Assembly: GCF_018991925.1 (NCBI RefSeq)
Contig: NW_024726235.1
Coordinates: forward strand, 2,688,872 to 2,752,871
Direction of reading: 5' to 3'
DNA from: Homarus americanus
Lineage: Eukaryota > Arthropoda > Malacostraca > Decapoda > Nephropidae
DNA length: 64,000 nt
This document shows, piece by piece, positions 38,441 through 50,929 of this stretch. Below the pieces are notes generated by a model, which did not search any database, was not told the DNA's origin, and saw nothing but the letters and a program-made list of their open reading frames with translations. Positions within the stretch are counted from its first letter, which is position 1; each line of letters begins with the position of its first letter. A program made the position numbers and the translations under genes.

Positions 38441-38920
38441 TTACTGGGAGAACTGTGTGGAGGTCGAGTGAAGGTTATGGTTACTGGGAGAACTGTGTGG
38501 AGGTCGAGTGAAGGTTATGGTTACTGGGAGAACTGTGTGGAGGTCGAGTGAAGGTTATGGTTACTGGGAGAACTGTGTGGAGGTCGAGTGAAGGTTATGG
38601 TTACTGGGAGAACTGTGTAGAGGTCGAGTGAAGGTTATGGTTACTGGGAGAACTGTGTAGAGGTCGAGTGAAGGTTATGGTTACTGGGAGAACTGTGTGG
38701 AGGTCGAGTGAAGGTTATGGTTACTGGGAGAACTGTGTGGAGGTCGAGTGAAGGTTATGGTTACTGGGAGAACTGTGTGGAGGTCGAGTGAAGGTTATGG
38801 TTACTGGGAGAACTGTGTAGAGGTCGAGTGAAGGTTATGGTTACTGGGAGAACTGTGTAGAGGTCGAGTGAAGGTTATGGTTACTGGGAGAACTGTGTGG
38901 AGGTCGAGTGAAGGTTATGT
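38441..38920. repeat. 40-bp minisatellite, 12 copies
   Basis: Twelve tandem copies of a 40-bp unit starting TTACTGGGAGAACTGTGTGG, continuing AGGTCGAGTGAAGGTTATGG. Copies are nearly identical. The main variable site is the penultimate base of the first half (G or A at unit position 19). In order it reads G G G G A A G G G A A G, so copies 3-7 and 8-12 repeat the same five-unit pattern. The last copy ends in T rather than G. No open frame uses it consistently. Confidence 0.98.
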
Positions 38921-41900
38921 CATTTAAATCATGTAGAATTGTAGAACATCCAAGTTTTTTCCTTCTGTGGTCCCACTGTTCAACAGATGACGGGTGAGAC
39001 CCTGAGTAGGTAACTGCGTAAGGACATAAATTATATAGACATTTGTTAAACAGCTGTGCACGTGTCACGGACTATCAGCTGTTACTAGTGACGATGTGCA
39101 TATATGAACTACCTGAGGCAATTGCAATATATGTGTTCATACAGGTGGCGGTGCAGGTGTGCATCTCGTGGTTCACAGACACTTGGCGCTCACCACCTCA
39201 CCTCTCTTTCTTAAATAACATTATCAAGAATATAGTTTTAAGAGCATAAAGCTGTATTTTTGTGTAAGTTTCGGGATTTTATTTTATACCTGAAGGGGAA
39301 AATTTGTCAGCTACCACTTGTCAGCGATGTACTGTATGTCAAGTAGTTCGATCCTTTGATTATGAATTTTTATTGGTTTAGTTCGTCTGAATGGACAATT
39401 TCTATGGTTGATCGTCTGTTCCTTCGTCCGTCCTTAAGCTTTTCGCACGATTTGTTGATTCTGTTTAACCGAACAATTCCAGAAACATTCCTTAAATGGT
39501 TCTCTTCTTGACTGTTCCCGACGTCAGTGTAAGCCACCCAAGATGGCTTCCGAAATGTCCTATAAATTGAAAAAATAGGAATAAAAACACTGACCGAGAC
39601 GAATTAAATTTCTTAAAAATTGTTGGAATTTTCCTTAAATGTTTCTCATCACATTTGTGTCTGACATGAACATTTGCCAACTTAGCTTGGGTATAAGACC
39701 TCGCGGGTGCTTCTTTATCAATAAGCTACAGCTGTCGGGTGATCACAGGTCTTGTCTTAAAACTTTAAGATTAAATACCTCGAGAATGCTATCTGGGGGC
39801 ACATTAGTTTTGGCTGACATGAATAAAAATGAAAATCAGAGTCACTTGATTTTTTTTCCAATACATCTGGAGAATATGGATCCCCCACCCTTTACCGTAA
39901 GAATTAATTTATCCTTCATCCCCCGAACACCCCTTCAGCGTTCATTACCCGAGTATCCGTTGAACACTTCCTCCGGGCACCCGTACTGAGTGCCCGTCCA
40001 GATCTCCACTTTGTTCTTCCTCTGTCTCCAGCTGTTGACTCTGGATACAGAACGAGGGTGGTGTCCCGCAGGGTGACATGAAGGAGTTGACGACGCGAGG
40101 ACCTGGTAGGAGGGAGACATCACGGCCACTATACCTCACCCTAAGAGCACCACACATCGTACAATTTCTAGTCAAGTACAGTCGCGGCCAGAAGTGACAG
40201 GCTGCAAAAATAACACCAGAGACTGTCTTGGTGGTGTGGCGTTCTGGGCGAGTTCAAATGTAATCAATATTTAGTCATGCTCAGTAAAAGCTTTTATGAG
40301 GGAAAAATATATGGTAAAAAGAGTTAGTTGAATAATTGAATTAAATTGATTTTTTTTTAATAAACTAGATTGGGTTTGTTAAGGATAAGTTAGGTTAATA
40401 CATAATACAGAAGTAAGGACGGGATTTGCAGTTAGGTTAGTGATTCAAAGAAGGAAACCGGTTGATTAAATTTACTGTATAAACAAACATGTTATTAAAC
40501 AAACTTCTAGTGAATATTTCAATTCATGTAAACATATATTTTCTCGCAATATCTTGACATATGGCAGTTACTCACCATCACGGAATTATCCAGTTATTTA
40601 GGAAGAAATAATACAGTGGTGCGCCATCTGTTGGGAAGAACTCACGTCGTCTATTGAGCTGTAAACACACTAAAGAAATCGCCAACAGCAGCCCATAGGG
40701 AGGGTTGTTGAGTTGAGCCTGGCCCGTGACGTCATCAGATTTGTTTATTTACTTTATAGACAACCAATCACTTTATTTAATGAAGGTTTAGTAATCGAGA
40801 AAACAAGTTAAATAAAAGTCTCATTCATTCTGAATTTAAATTCACTTCTGCTAAGCAAAGTTTATGATTAGTGAACAGAAATCAAATAATGTAATTTATT
40901 TTCGTATTTTAATAAAAATGTGTATATTATAGAATGTTTTTATTTTTATTAAGCTGTGACCATTTTTGTCTCATTTAATTAAGTAGTTGCTTGAGACCTG
41001 TTGAGTAACACTTACTAACAAACTTGGCCAGAATCCCACCACTTGAGAAACCTTTTACGTCAAGTGTTAGGCTCGAGGAACAGTTATGCCTTAATAAAAT
41101 TGTTCTATTTTCTGAATTAAATATTTTCAGACATGTTAAATGTGACTGGCATTCATCTTTTTGCCAATATACGATTCCGTTTCCCACTAGTCACGATAAA
41201 AATGTCTTTATTGCAGCATAAGTGAGTGTTGGTGTGATTGGTGGAGATATATCGAGAGGGAATCTGTTGTTTTCTTAATTAAACGTAAAATTGGTGTTCC
41301 CAAATAACAGTAAACAATATAACCAATAGGCTGGGATGCAACAACCACTTTGGGTACTTTACTGTCGGTCCATGATAGCGTCGGGAAGGAGAGTAGCAAG
41401 GGTTTAGCTTCTGAAATGTGGGGGTAAGCTTCTGGGATGACTGCCGTGAACCACCTGTTGCTGCGGAAACGGGGAACTGACTCTGTGCTTCTCTGTTTGA
41501 GTCAGGTTTTAATACACAGTGTGGATTATTTTTCCGATGCTTCTTGAGACTCATTGTATGTGTCTGGGAAGAAGGAAACACCCACAATGAAATAGGTCGG
41601 CGTCCCTGGCTCTCTTCTGTCTTGGAAACGTTAACTCGAAGACAAGGTGAAGAACTGTTTCGTTACTCTTGCTTAGTGAGATGTTTACTCCCACCTCTAA
41701 GCCGTTACTATAGATCTTTTCTTTATATTTTCAAAAATTTCTCACTAAGGAATAGGAGAATGGAGTTTTACGTGAATAGAAGAAGTATAGTGAGCACTGT
41801 TGTTCCAGACTACTCGCTCCCATGAAGTGTGTTTTTATGCTCTGGAAACTAACAGTCCATCGCTTGTACTTTATCAGAACACTAATGGTCCGGATATGTT

Positions 41901-44900
41901 TCCGTAACAAGACTGAATCTAGGCACTAAAAGGGTGTAGCGAGGCAGACGGAGTAATTGGTTTGTATGAGCGAACCAGGTACAAAGTGACTATGCTAGAA
42001 ATATTCAGTTAGAGAACTTCATAATGTGATACTCTCTCACTGGCTACAACAGTGTTACCAAGGCTATTGTTTCTATTGTTAGCACTAAACGGTATTATTC
42101 GTTCATCTTATTCTGTCAGTCTTTATACATTGAATATAGGCCTATGGGGGAGAGCTTTTTCGTCTGGGAACTTCTAGGCGTCCCTTTAATATGTCTTTGT
42201 TGATACAGCCATAGGCCTATAGAGTTTTATCTCGTCAAAAACCTCCAAATTATACACGCATTTTAAATTCAAGGGATCAAAGGCCTCTACTGGAAATAAG
42301 CATTAGATAGTTATTCGGGTATCCTTAGTCGAATAGTCTTACTATTGACTGTTGTAGTATACCTGCACGGTCTAGATGCGCTGTGTACCTGCGTTGTCTA
42401 TATGTCAGAAACCGCATGCATATTTAATTTTCCTGGATATATGTGTCTGGTGATTTACTCAATATCCTTATGTGAATATGAACATGGAATACTGTTAAAT
42501 ATTTAAGGATTCAGTACGTTGCTTTCTTACTTTAATTGTGGAAACGGATTTGTGAGTTTGGGATGGTTATGGACAGTAATGACTCAGTATGTGTTGTTCT
42601 TTTTGGTTTTGTTTGTGTTTCATTTTGCTGTATGATGGAGGTTTGTGTTCGGTTGTACGGTAGGGAAGGTTGAAACAGGCTGGAGATTCTTATATATATA
42701 TGTGAATATAATGTCAGGGGGGTAAAGCGCTTCACGTCATATTGATTAGTTTGTGAAATGCCAGCAGGAGTGTTCGGGACCATGTTGAAATCCCAGGTAG
42801 ATTGGGAGAGCTATTTCCTGGAACCATCGTAGCAATAACCTCCAGGTAGCGCTTGTCAGGGAGCGGGAGTGGAGGGAGGATTTGAAAGAGGGGAGTGTAA
42901 GATGGAGAAACAAAGCAGTTATAGGAAGCGCATGTCAAGAAACGAGACTTTAATATAGTGAAAGGGTTTGGGTGTTGTGAGGAACAAGTGTGAAGTGTTT
43001 TGGGTTGAGTCTTGTGTCTAACTGGTTGAGGTCATTAATAACGGGTAAAGTTTCTGCTGTAGGTGGCCCCCGTGTGTGTAGTATATCCCGGATTTTTCCT
43101 ACTCATGGAAGCAGGTAAGATTTAATTGTCCTTGATAAGAGAGCGAAACATATATGTAATTGATTGCACCTCCTTAGATTTATGGCTACTGAATATTTTA
43201 GTAGCAAAAAGTCCCGTTCAGCAACAGGTAGAGACACGTTTACCTTTATTTATGTATTAAAATCTGGCTCATAAGAATTACTAGAATAAATGATGAATAT
43301 CCTGTCATATTGTTTTATATTCTTGATCATCATCGCTCCAGAAAGCACTGATTGACCAATAGCACTTAAGTACTATACAGTATATAGTATTATGACAGTA
43401 GGTCCCATGTGATGACTCAGACTTACGCCTATCTTAAACTGCCTTTAGCGTTAAGACTATAAATTCACACGTGCATTAATCTCTCCCTGTGAATGTCAAA
43501 TTGACGCCTCTCTCAAATAACGCTCAGTGAGGCGACTGAATTTACACGTTTTTCAAATCAAATTTTATGGACTGAAATTTTACAGATTAAGGCATTTATT
43601 AAATCTCCATTGAATATTAATTCTCAAGTTTATGTAAATTATAATTTACACATTTATCAAGTAGCATTTGTGTGTGAATTTTGTGAAACATTTTAACTCA
43701 TGAATTTTTCAATCGCCTTCAGTTTGATGACTTCAGTTTTACCCAATTCTTAGATCGTTTCGTTCTACCTCTTTATGATGAGAAAATAAGAGATTTACAC
43801 ACTGAGTGACGAGGCTGAGGTACACAACTACTGTAGCGTAAAGAAGAAGTATGTTAGTGCTCATGTTATTACATATGGAACTAAAATGCCCAGATCATTG
43901 TGTAACCAGAATGACATTTTCAGCTCGACAATAGTTCTAGGCGATCGTCTCCGACAAGATCTTTCTCGACAGTCCATAACATTACTAAGCATCGTGTGGT
44001 GCATCAGTGTTTCGGAGAAGCTGCCGCCTGATGGCTTTATTGCGAAGTAATTTTGTAAGTGTTCAGGGATTTTCGTCACTTACATAGTATTGATAGGTGA
44101 AGAATCCGTCGAGAGAGATAATTCGATACGTTTCATGGGTGTGCGTCAGATGCCTCCTAGATCACCTGTCACCGGTTGTTGATTATACAGTATAAACTCG
44201 TATGGCATTTGTTAAAGTTAACTGTACACGACAGACACATTTGTTTTCCCAGCATTTAATCAGTATTCAGTAGGTTAGTTCACCCTCAGCTAAACACTGC
44301 GGCACAAACTTGGGGACAATAATTTAGTTTCCATTCTAGTAAATATTTAATATAGAGTTTACACTGTTGTTGACTTAGCTCAGTGATGACGTCAAACTGA
44401 AAATTCAAAGTATTATTTTAATGTAATTTGCGAGAGAAGGAAATAGATAAGTGTGTACAGTGACTTATAATGAGTTACAGGTGTGAACACATACACCAGT
44501 GTAGGTATTTGTCAACGCCATTCACCTGTTGAGATATGAATTTGACTCTCCGTGACAATATCCCTAAAAATGTGTGTGTTAAGGAACGAAATGTCATGAA
44601 TGATCAATAAGTTACTCCTTGTATAACATTAATAAAAGGCTCCAGTATGTAGTTATCAATTAATATGAGAGGATGATAGTTGTAAACACCCGCTTAACAA
44701 AGTTTGTTATGACGAGTTAATTTTATCATCATAATGTTACAGTACTGTATTAGTTGATGTGAGTATTAATAATCAATTATCATAGTATCAGAGAATGGTG
44801 ACTTATTTAGGGTCACGGCCAAACTTACTAACTTTTTTATTCCTTAACATCACCATGAGTTCATTAAATTGGCAGGTTAGACCTATGAATGGGTAACTTA

Positions 44901-45300
44901 CGTCTTACAAGAAAAACAAATATTTTTTTACGCAATAGTATTTGTTATGTAAAAGTGCGTTTTCTGTGAAGTAAAAAAGTGATACATCTTAATGAGAAAT
45001 AATCTCTTCATACTTTAGAAAGAAAGTATGAACTAAGGGAAAAGTTGAGGAGTGTGTGGAGGGTTGGCGGGAGGAGGAGCAAGTCTGTGTCCTCCCCACA
45101 CGACGTCAGGTGAAACACTAGAGGTGGGAGGGAGGGGGCTGGCTGGCTGGCACTCTCCCGTTCAGACTGCCAACTTGCTATACGCGCACTACCAGAAATA
45201 AAACCGCTGCTCTTGAGCTCAAACTCTATGCTTTTGTTGATCACATGTTACTTAAGTAAACTCACAAGTTATATGCGTTATAAAAACAACGATTACTGTT
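38921..45300. other. No confirmed gene
   Basis: Long AT-rich stretch with few repeats and no recognised product. Noted but not called: an exon-like 52-bp block at 43063-43114; a minus-strand CRE and exon-like block at 40576-40734; and several TATACAG/TACAGTA words. A GC-richer segment at 45050-45200 precedes the next gene. Confidence 0.35.
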
Positions 45301-45502
45301 GGAGCAACAGCGAAATGGATAAAAAATGGAGGTAAGACGACAACAGGAGAGTGGGTGAGCTTACCTGTCCCCGCTTTTGGCGCGCAGGCTCAGAGAGGCA
45401 GCCCGGCGGTGAATGCTTCTCGTCTTCCTCAGTGTGCTTTGGCTGCGGGTACCGGTCGTGTCCCCTTTGCTAGCACGCGATCATGGCTAGCAGAGGGAGA
45501 GA

Positions 45503-46838
45503 ATGTATGTGATTTTCCCCCTGGACGACTTGTTAGATCTGAATAGTGCGAAAGGAAGTAAACGTGAGACATCGTCGTCGTCCCAACAGACCCATAAGAG
45601 GCACACTGTGCAAGTTCTGCCTCCTTCCCAACCTAACCAACAACTTCCCAATCAACTTCAACCTCCCTTGAATCAGCAACTCCCAAACCCTCAAAAACCA
45701 ACACCACCTCAACAACAAAAACAACAACAACAACAACAGCAGCAACAACAACAGCAACAACAACAACAACAACAACTGAAACTTCAGAAAACAACTTCTC
45801 CTCAAAAGACACCGTCCAAAGCGTCCAGTAGTAGTCAACCTCATCCACTTAGTCCTCATCAACCTAGCAGTGTTCCTAGTAGTAGTAGCAATAGCAGTCA
45901 CAATAGTTCTCTGAAGCAACCACCGCCAAAGCACCGGCCACACCAGCATCCAGAAATATTGTTAAACCAGCGGCAACCATCCTCCTACTCCACTTCCACT
46001 GAAACTTCCTCCATCTCCTCCACTGGTGCTAAAACCAAAGTTCTGCTGAGTCCGCCGTCCTCAGGAGGGAAGACCGCCGCCAATCGCTCCTCGTGGGCCG
46101 GGAGTCCTTCAGGACCCCTGCGGGAGTCCTCGGTGACCCGCAGCAGTAGTTTTAGGGCTCGGGACGAGCTAACTGTTGACAGAGGTAGTCAGGATCTGTC
46201 CGCTGTCAATAACCATAAGTTTAATAGCTTAAGAGCTCAAGACCATAGAAAAAGTGACAATCCTCAAGATTTTCGTGGCAGTGGAAATACCAGGACTCAG
46301 CTCAGTGCAAATCAGAGCTTCAGGTCCCATCTTGTTAAAAGTGAAAGTTTCAGGTCCTACCTGAGCGGCGACGGGGTAAATAAGCCTCTGCAGGTGCCTG
46401 TTGCTGAAATTGCGAAGTCTCAGGAACTGCTTGTCGATAAGAGTGTAAAGCCCCAGCAGGTGCCTGTTGCTGAGAGTGCGAAATCTCAGCAGGTTTCTGT
46501 CGGTGAGAGTGTGAGGGCTCAGCAGGAGTATCTGTCACAGCCACAGGACTCACGGCTACTTTCTGTACAGAGACACCCAAGCAGCAGGAGTATCCACAGC
46601 ATAGGAAGCCAGAGGGCTTCTGACCATCCCCCTTCCACTGCTCCTGTTCCTAGTGCTGCTGGTGGCGCTACAGCCTCAGGTCGAGGAGCCGGGGCTAACG
46701 TAAAGAGTCAAGCGGGGCCTCGTGGCCTTCAAAAGAGCGTCATGGCAAGCGAAGCCAGCTTCCGTGACCTCACATACGCCCCCGTTAACGAAACACTTAA
46801 GGCTCACAACTCCGTCACCTTCAAACTCGTCAAAACAG
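45503..46838 (+). CDS. Large coding exon, Q/S/P-rich protein, unknown gene
   Basis: Open for 445 codons from ATG 45503 (A at -3) to a strong donor (AAAACAG|GTAAGG, 46839), leaving in phase 1. An in-frame TAG at 45488 limits the 5' side. Visible parts: MYVIFPLDDLLDLNSAKG at the start; a polyglutamine run at about residues 70-91 encoded by mixed CAA/CAG; S/P-rich low complexity to about 160; SRS-type basic/serine segments (SSVTRSSSFRARDE). Four 11-residue repeats follow at about 297-340 (QVPVAEIAKSQ, ELLVDKSVKPQ, QVPVAESAKSQ, QVSVGESVRAQ). A more ordered C-terminal part (SFRDLTYAPVNETLKAHNSV) ends in TFKLVKT. Most of it should be disordered, as in cytoskeletal or signalling scaffolds, but I do not recognise the family. 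Codon use and lack of stops over 1.3 kb support real coding. Reading past the donor to 46993 gives hydrophobic intronic sequence. Confidence 0.8.
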
Positions 46839-48734
46839 GTAAGGTAACCTACGGGTGCTTTCACCTTTTCTACATCAAAGTCATTTCGTTTTATATATTG
46901 TACGTCTTGTCGTTATGCTTTCTTGTGTCGTGTTGCAAGAACTACATTTCCCATACAGAAACTATTGTAAGAAAACGAAAATACCTTCTGTGAAGAAAAA
47001 TATTTATTGACTAGTTTCACCCTGAATTTGTTTTTTCGAGAATTTCATTAAGTGTTTGTTCACTCTTGTATGACCAGCTATTGAAAAAGTAATGTTGATC
47101 ACATTCCAGGGTGACAGGTGAAAGATATTACCATTATAAATGCTGGACAAAAACCAATGGCTTGAGACACTGGCATGACATTATCAGAGGGGGAAAATAG
47201 GGGTCGAGCGGAGGGAGGAGGAGGTTAAGATACGGGAAGAATAGCGAGATAGGAGTGAAGAGGGGCAAGTGTTGGCTGGGCTTGAGTGGTAAGGCTCACA
47301 GCAGTAGGAGAGACTTTGGTGGTGGGCCAATACCCGGGTCAGTCGGCCCTCCTATATTTAGTCAACTAATGTTTTCGCTTGTGTCATCCTACTTCACACG
47401 TGCCACAACACTCCATTATTTCACTGCCACAATAATGATGATGAGGGGAGCGGTTAGGGCCTGGTGTCAACCTTGAATTGAGGTGTTAGCTGTAATTATC
47501 ATAACGTTACACTACTGTCTGACCAACATATATCGCTAGCGGTGGAGTCTGCTAATGTATGCAGTTTATCGCACAAACACATTCAAAACTAATGTGTACT
47601 TGAGTATGAACCGAAGTGTTGACATTTATTTTCGTTCGTGTGATGCATTAATGATGTAACATTTAGGTGTATGTGTGTTTTTGTATGTTTGTGCGTTACA
47701 CGTTAAAAAAAATACACTCCTTAGTAATGTACTGAGTTTGCTCGAGGACTTCAAGATAGTTTTGAAAATCCCGCGCCGTGATAACCAGTCTGCAGAGGGT
47801 ATTGACCCCGGCGGGAGACGGGACTCGGATATCTTACCAACTTGTGAATGTAATTGGAAAAGTGAAGATGCAAACATCGACAACTAAAATAAAAGCCACT
47901 CTTATATTAATCTGTAAAATTTTAAATGAATTCAATCACAGTGTTGGATCATCCTATTTTAGAATTAATAAATTGCGATTTCTTTTAGTTCAAAGAATAT
48001 TTAAGTAAAGGAAACTTTATGATAAACCATTATAAGTCGCTTTGATTTCATGTGTATATAAATAATTTTCAGGGAGATGAGAATTATCCACTCAAAGGCT
48101 GAGAGTCACGGGGGTAATTAATGTGGATAAGCAGGTAAATTGTAGACGTCGCGCACCTGTTCTGTACCGTTAACTTGTGAATGGAGTAAAAACGATAGAT
48201 TAATTGATTTAAATTTGCCAGTTAACTTAGTCGTCGCAAAATGATGTATTAATTTACCCAGTCTATATGGCATCACTTCGTAAAACCTAACGTAGTGAAG
48301 ATTTTTGTATTACTTAGATAACTCATAAGAAATTTTTAATTGCTCCAGCGTGTAGACTGAGAAAGGAGTTAATGCCTTGCTCATATCTGTTCGCATGTGA
48401 GTCCCCGTCTTGAAGAGGGAGATTATCCAAACACTACTGAAACGCTGTGTGTATGTGTTTATTTATTAGCCATTGCATAAAAAATGACCTAATTAGTTCA
48501 TTCCGCGTTTGATATTCTACTAGACTTGAGTCATTCCCCATCTGGCACTTGTTTGATTATTGACCTCATTGGCACAAATAGTTTCACTCAGCAACTCAAG
48601 AGAGGAAATAAGTCTCCCATAAATACTGTTGTGAAGTTATATTCCTCTCACCAACACCATCACCACTATAGATGGAGGTATTCATCATTAGGGCCACACT
48701 ATCCTCACCATCACCATCGCTGGAGATAGAGGAT
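46839..48734. other. Presumed intron / no further exon seen
   Basis: Follows the donor at 46839. No acceptor-exon pair in phase 1 with recognisable coding content is evident. A somewhat GC-richer patch at 47755-47840 is open on both strands but unrecognised. Confidence 0.4.
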
Positions 48735-48806
48735 AACGCTCCCCACCACCACCATCACCACCATCACCATCACCTCCACCACCACCTCCACCACCACCAC
48801 CACACC
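48735..48806. repeat. (CAC/CAT)n trinucleotide repeat
   Basis: Imperfect CAC, CAT and CTC triplets, about 24 units. H-rich plus-strand and G-rich minus-strand frames are artefacts. Confidence 0.92.
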
Positions 48807-48888
48807 CTTGACCCAATCCCCTTGTCTCAAGTTGGTGGCGTCCTAACTTTAGCGGACAACTAAATTTCGCGGGGTCTTGACACACCGT

Positions 48889-48891
<3 letters not shown>

Positions 48892-48955
<64 letters not shown>
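48892..48955. repeat. (GA)32 microsatellite
   Basis: Pure GA repeat of 64 bp. A (CT)n repeat lies 240 bp away in inverse orientation. Confidence 0.98.
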
Positions 48956-48958
<3 letters not shown>

Positions 48959-49191
48959 ACCCGTTCATTATCTTTTATAGCGTAATATATTTCATACATT
49001 AATATCTTCGGAATTGTTGGTGGTCTAGGTTGGTGTTCTTGGGTCACGGAGAAGGTCGATGATGAACGAGGTAATATTGTGGTAGTAGCTCCTCGGTGCG
49101 GTAGAATAGGTCAGTTTTTATCCTACTTACGAGTGTCAATGGACGATGTGTTTGTGAACTCACGGCTCCGTTATACTGAGGGAATCGTAAA

Positions 49192-49195
<4 letters not shown>

Positions 49196-49240
<45 letters not shown>
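49196..49240. repeat. (TC)22 microsatellite
   Basis: Pure TC repeat of 45 bp, the inverse complement of the GA tract at 48892. Confidence 0.98.
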
Positions 49241-49243
<3 letters not shown>

Positions 49244-49985
49244 GTAAATATATGATGTAGTTCTGGTTGTTTCCTGCTCTGTATATTGTACATAAGGTGT
49301 AGGTGTATGTAAAGTATGTGAACCGTATTATTTTCCTACTTGTTTTGCTCACTTACCTTCCTTGTCCCCACTAACGTAATCAGTTAAACTTTCATTTGTC
49401 CTCAGAAGTAAAAAAAAAAAAAATCCCCTCAACTTCCTAATGAAAATCACAAGACTCGATGGTTGTTAATTGAGGAAGTTATTGATTACCGACCGTCCAA
49501 TGGTGAAATAATATCAATTCAACACCAAGTTCAGTTCCTATACTCTCCCGGAACAAAATTTCATTCGGTGATTTCCCGTTGGTTACGTAAGTGCATTCTG
49601 CTTCATGATTGACTTGTCAGAAAAATTATCTACGTCATTTAATTAGTAAGTCAGTCAGAAAAGTTATCTACGTCAGTTAATTAGTAAGTCAGTTAGGATT
49701 AATATTAGTAGCGGTGACTGACACAAGCAGCAGAAAAAAAAATCTTTAATACTATCATAGTCAATCTGGAACTGTGTATTAATTTCAATTTTTCTTGTTG
49801 CTGTAGTTGGTGCCGTTTGTTTAAATAATGTACAGTAAGTATAAATCTTGTCCTCTGGTGACCCCTGACCTCCTTAGATACCTCTCAATGGCCTCTTGTT
49901 TATGTTCGGTGGCCTAAACAAGATCTAAAAGGGATTACGGAATCTTCAAAAGGCAGAATGACTTCCCAGAAACACTTGCCCCTGT
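49241..49985. other. No gene seen
   Basis: AT-rich unique DNA. A short direct duplication, ATCTACGTCA(T/G)TTAATTAGT, occurs at about 49629 and 49668. Confidence 0.45.
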
Positions 49986-49987
49986 GA

Positions 49988-50040
49988 TTAGGTTAGGTTA
50001 GGTTAGGTTAGGTTAGGTTAGGTTAGGTTAGGTTAGGTTA
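49988..50040 (+). repeat. Interstitial (TTAGG)n tract
   Basis: Ten perfect GGTTA units (49991-50040). The final unit runs directly into ACCTGAAGG, the same word that forms the ends of the inverted-repeat elements at 7.8, 17.1 and 51.5 kb. Confidence 0.96.
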
Positions 50041-50538
50041 CCTGAAGGCACGCGTAATGGGATGCACATAATCTTGGTAAAACAGTGAATGGTAAACTCC
50101 CGCTAAAATGAGTGTCCATTCTCCACATACACCGATGCCTGCCACTGCACTGTACTATATGCTGAGCAGACTAGACATGCCACACAGCATCTCACCTCCC
50201 AGGCAATCCAACTCTCAGTCTCTCGCCTTCCTAAGTATCCACCTCTTTCAGTCTCTCACAGTCTACAAACTATGCCACCCGCACCGCCCCACCACCCACA
50301 GTGCCCCCGACGCCCCACCCATCAATCATCTTCCTGCCTCCCGTCCTAACCCGCAGCCAGGGATACTGTAAGCCAACTTACCTTCATAATCTCTCTCTCT
50401 CACACCTCCTCCTCACGTTTTACACTCCAATTACCCTTCACTCACACAGTTCACCCGCACTCTTCCTATCCACCCATTCCCCACTCACGTCACCTCCCAC
50501 ACACTCTAACCTACCCATTTCCTTTCCATACATCGCCG

Positions 50539-50583
<45 letters not shown>

Positions 50584-50929
50584 ACACCACCATTTTACAA
50601 ATATTTATTGTATCGTTCTCTTTACACACATTTTGTTGAGTTTGTGTTTTCCTTTGTACTGTACGGGTGACGTGTAACAGCCAGAGTGTTTGTTTGTGTC
50701 GAGGGCAGATATGGAGCTAACACTGTATGATTGTTTTGATACACAGGCTGAGGCATTAACTGATATTGAGTTGCGTCGTCACCGCTATGCCTGCCTATCT
50801 TGAGTGACTGGTTTTTGTTCCTGACTTACATGGTTGATTTTATCATTTGGTTTCAATTATTCCCACTATCTCTTTTATTGCTGTCGGGTATGTGTGTTTT
50901 CTCCAGCCCAAGGAAAGGACAGGGAGGTT
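50041..50929. other. No gene seen; (AC)n at 50541-50581
   Basis: C- and CA-rich DNA with an AC repeat of about 40 bp at 50541-50581. The P/H/S-rich open frames at 50108-50639 have no domain. Confidence 0.5.

Noticed and set aside
38441..38920. Regular 40-bp repeats reminiscent of a CRISPR array
   Set aside because: The units are head to tail with no spacers, and the sequence is eukaryotic. It is a minisatellite.
43861..44079. 72-codon minus-strand frame that superficially resembles transposase fragments
   Set aside because: No catalytic motif or terminal inverted repeats found; the resemblance is too weak to name.
45533..45949. Minus-strand open frame of 138 codons opposite the 45.5-kb exon
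   Set aside because: Leucine and valine runs come from the CAA/CAG polyglutamine tract read in reverse. It is a shadow of the plus-strand coding exon.
46839..46993. Continuation of the 45.5-kb exon to a stop at 46993
   Set aside because: The sequence after GTAAGG turns hydrophobic and AT-rich like intron. A strong donor at 46839 is the simpler reading, although intron retention cannot be excluded.
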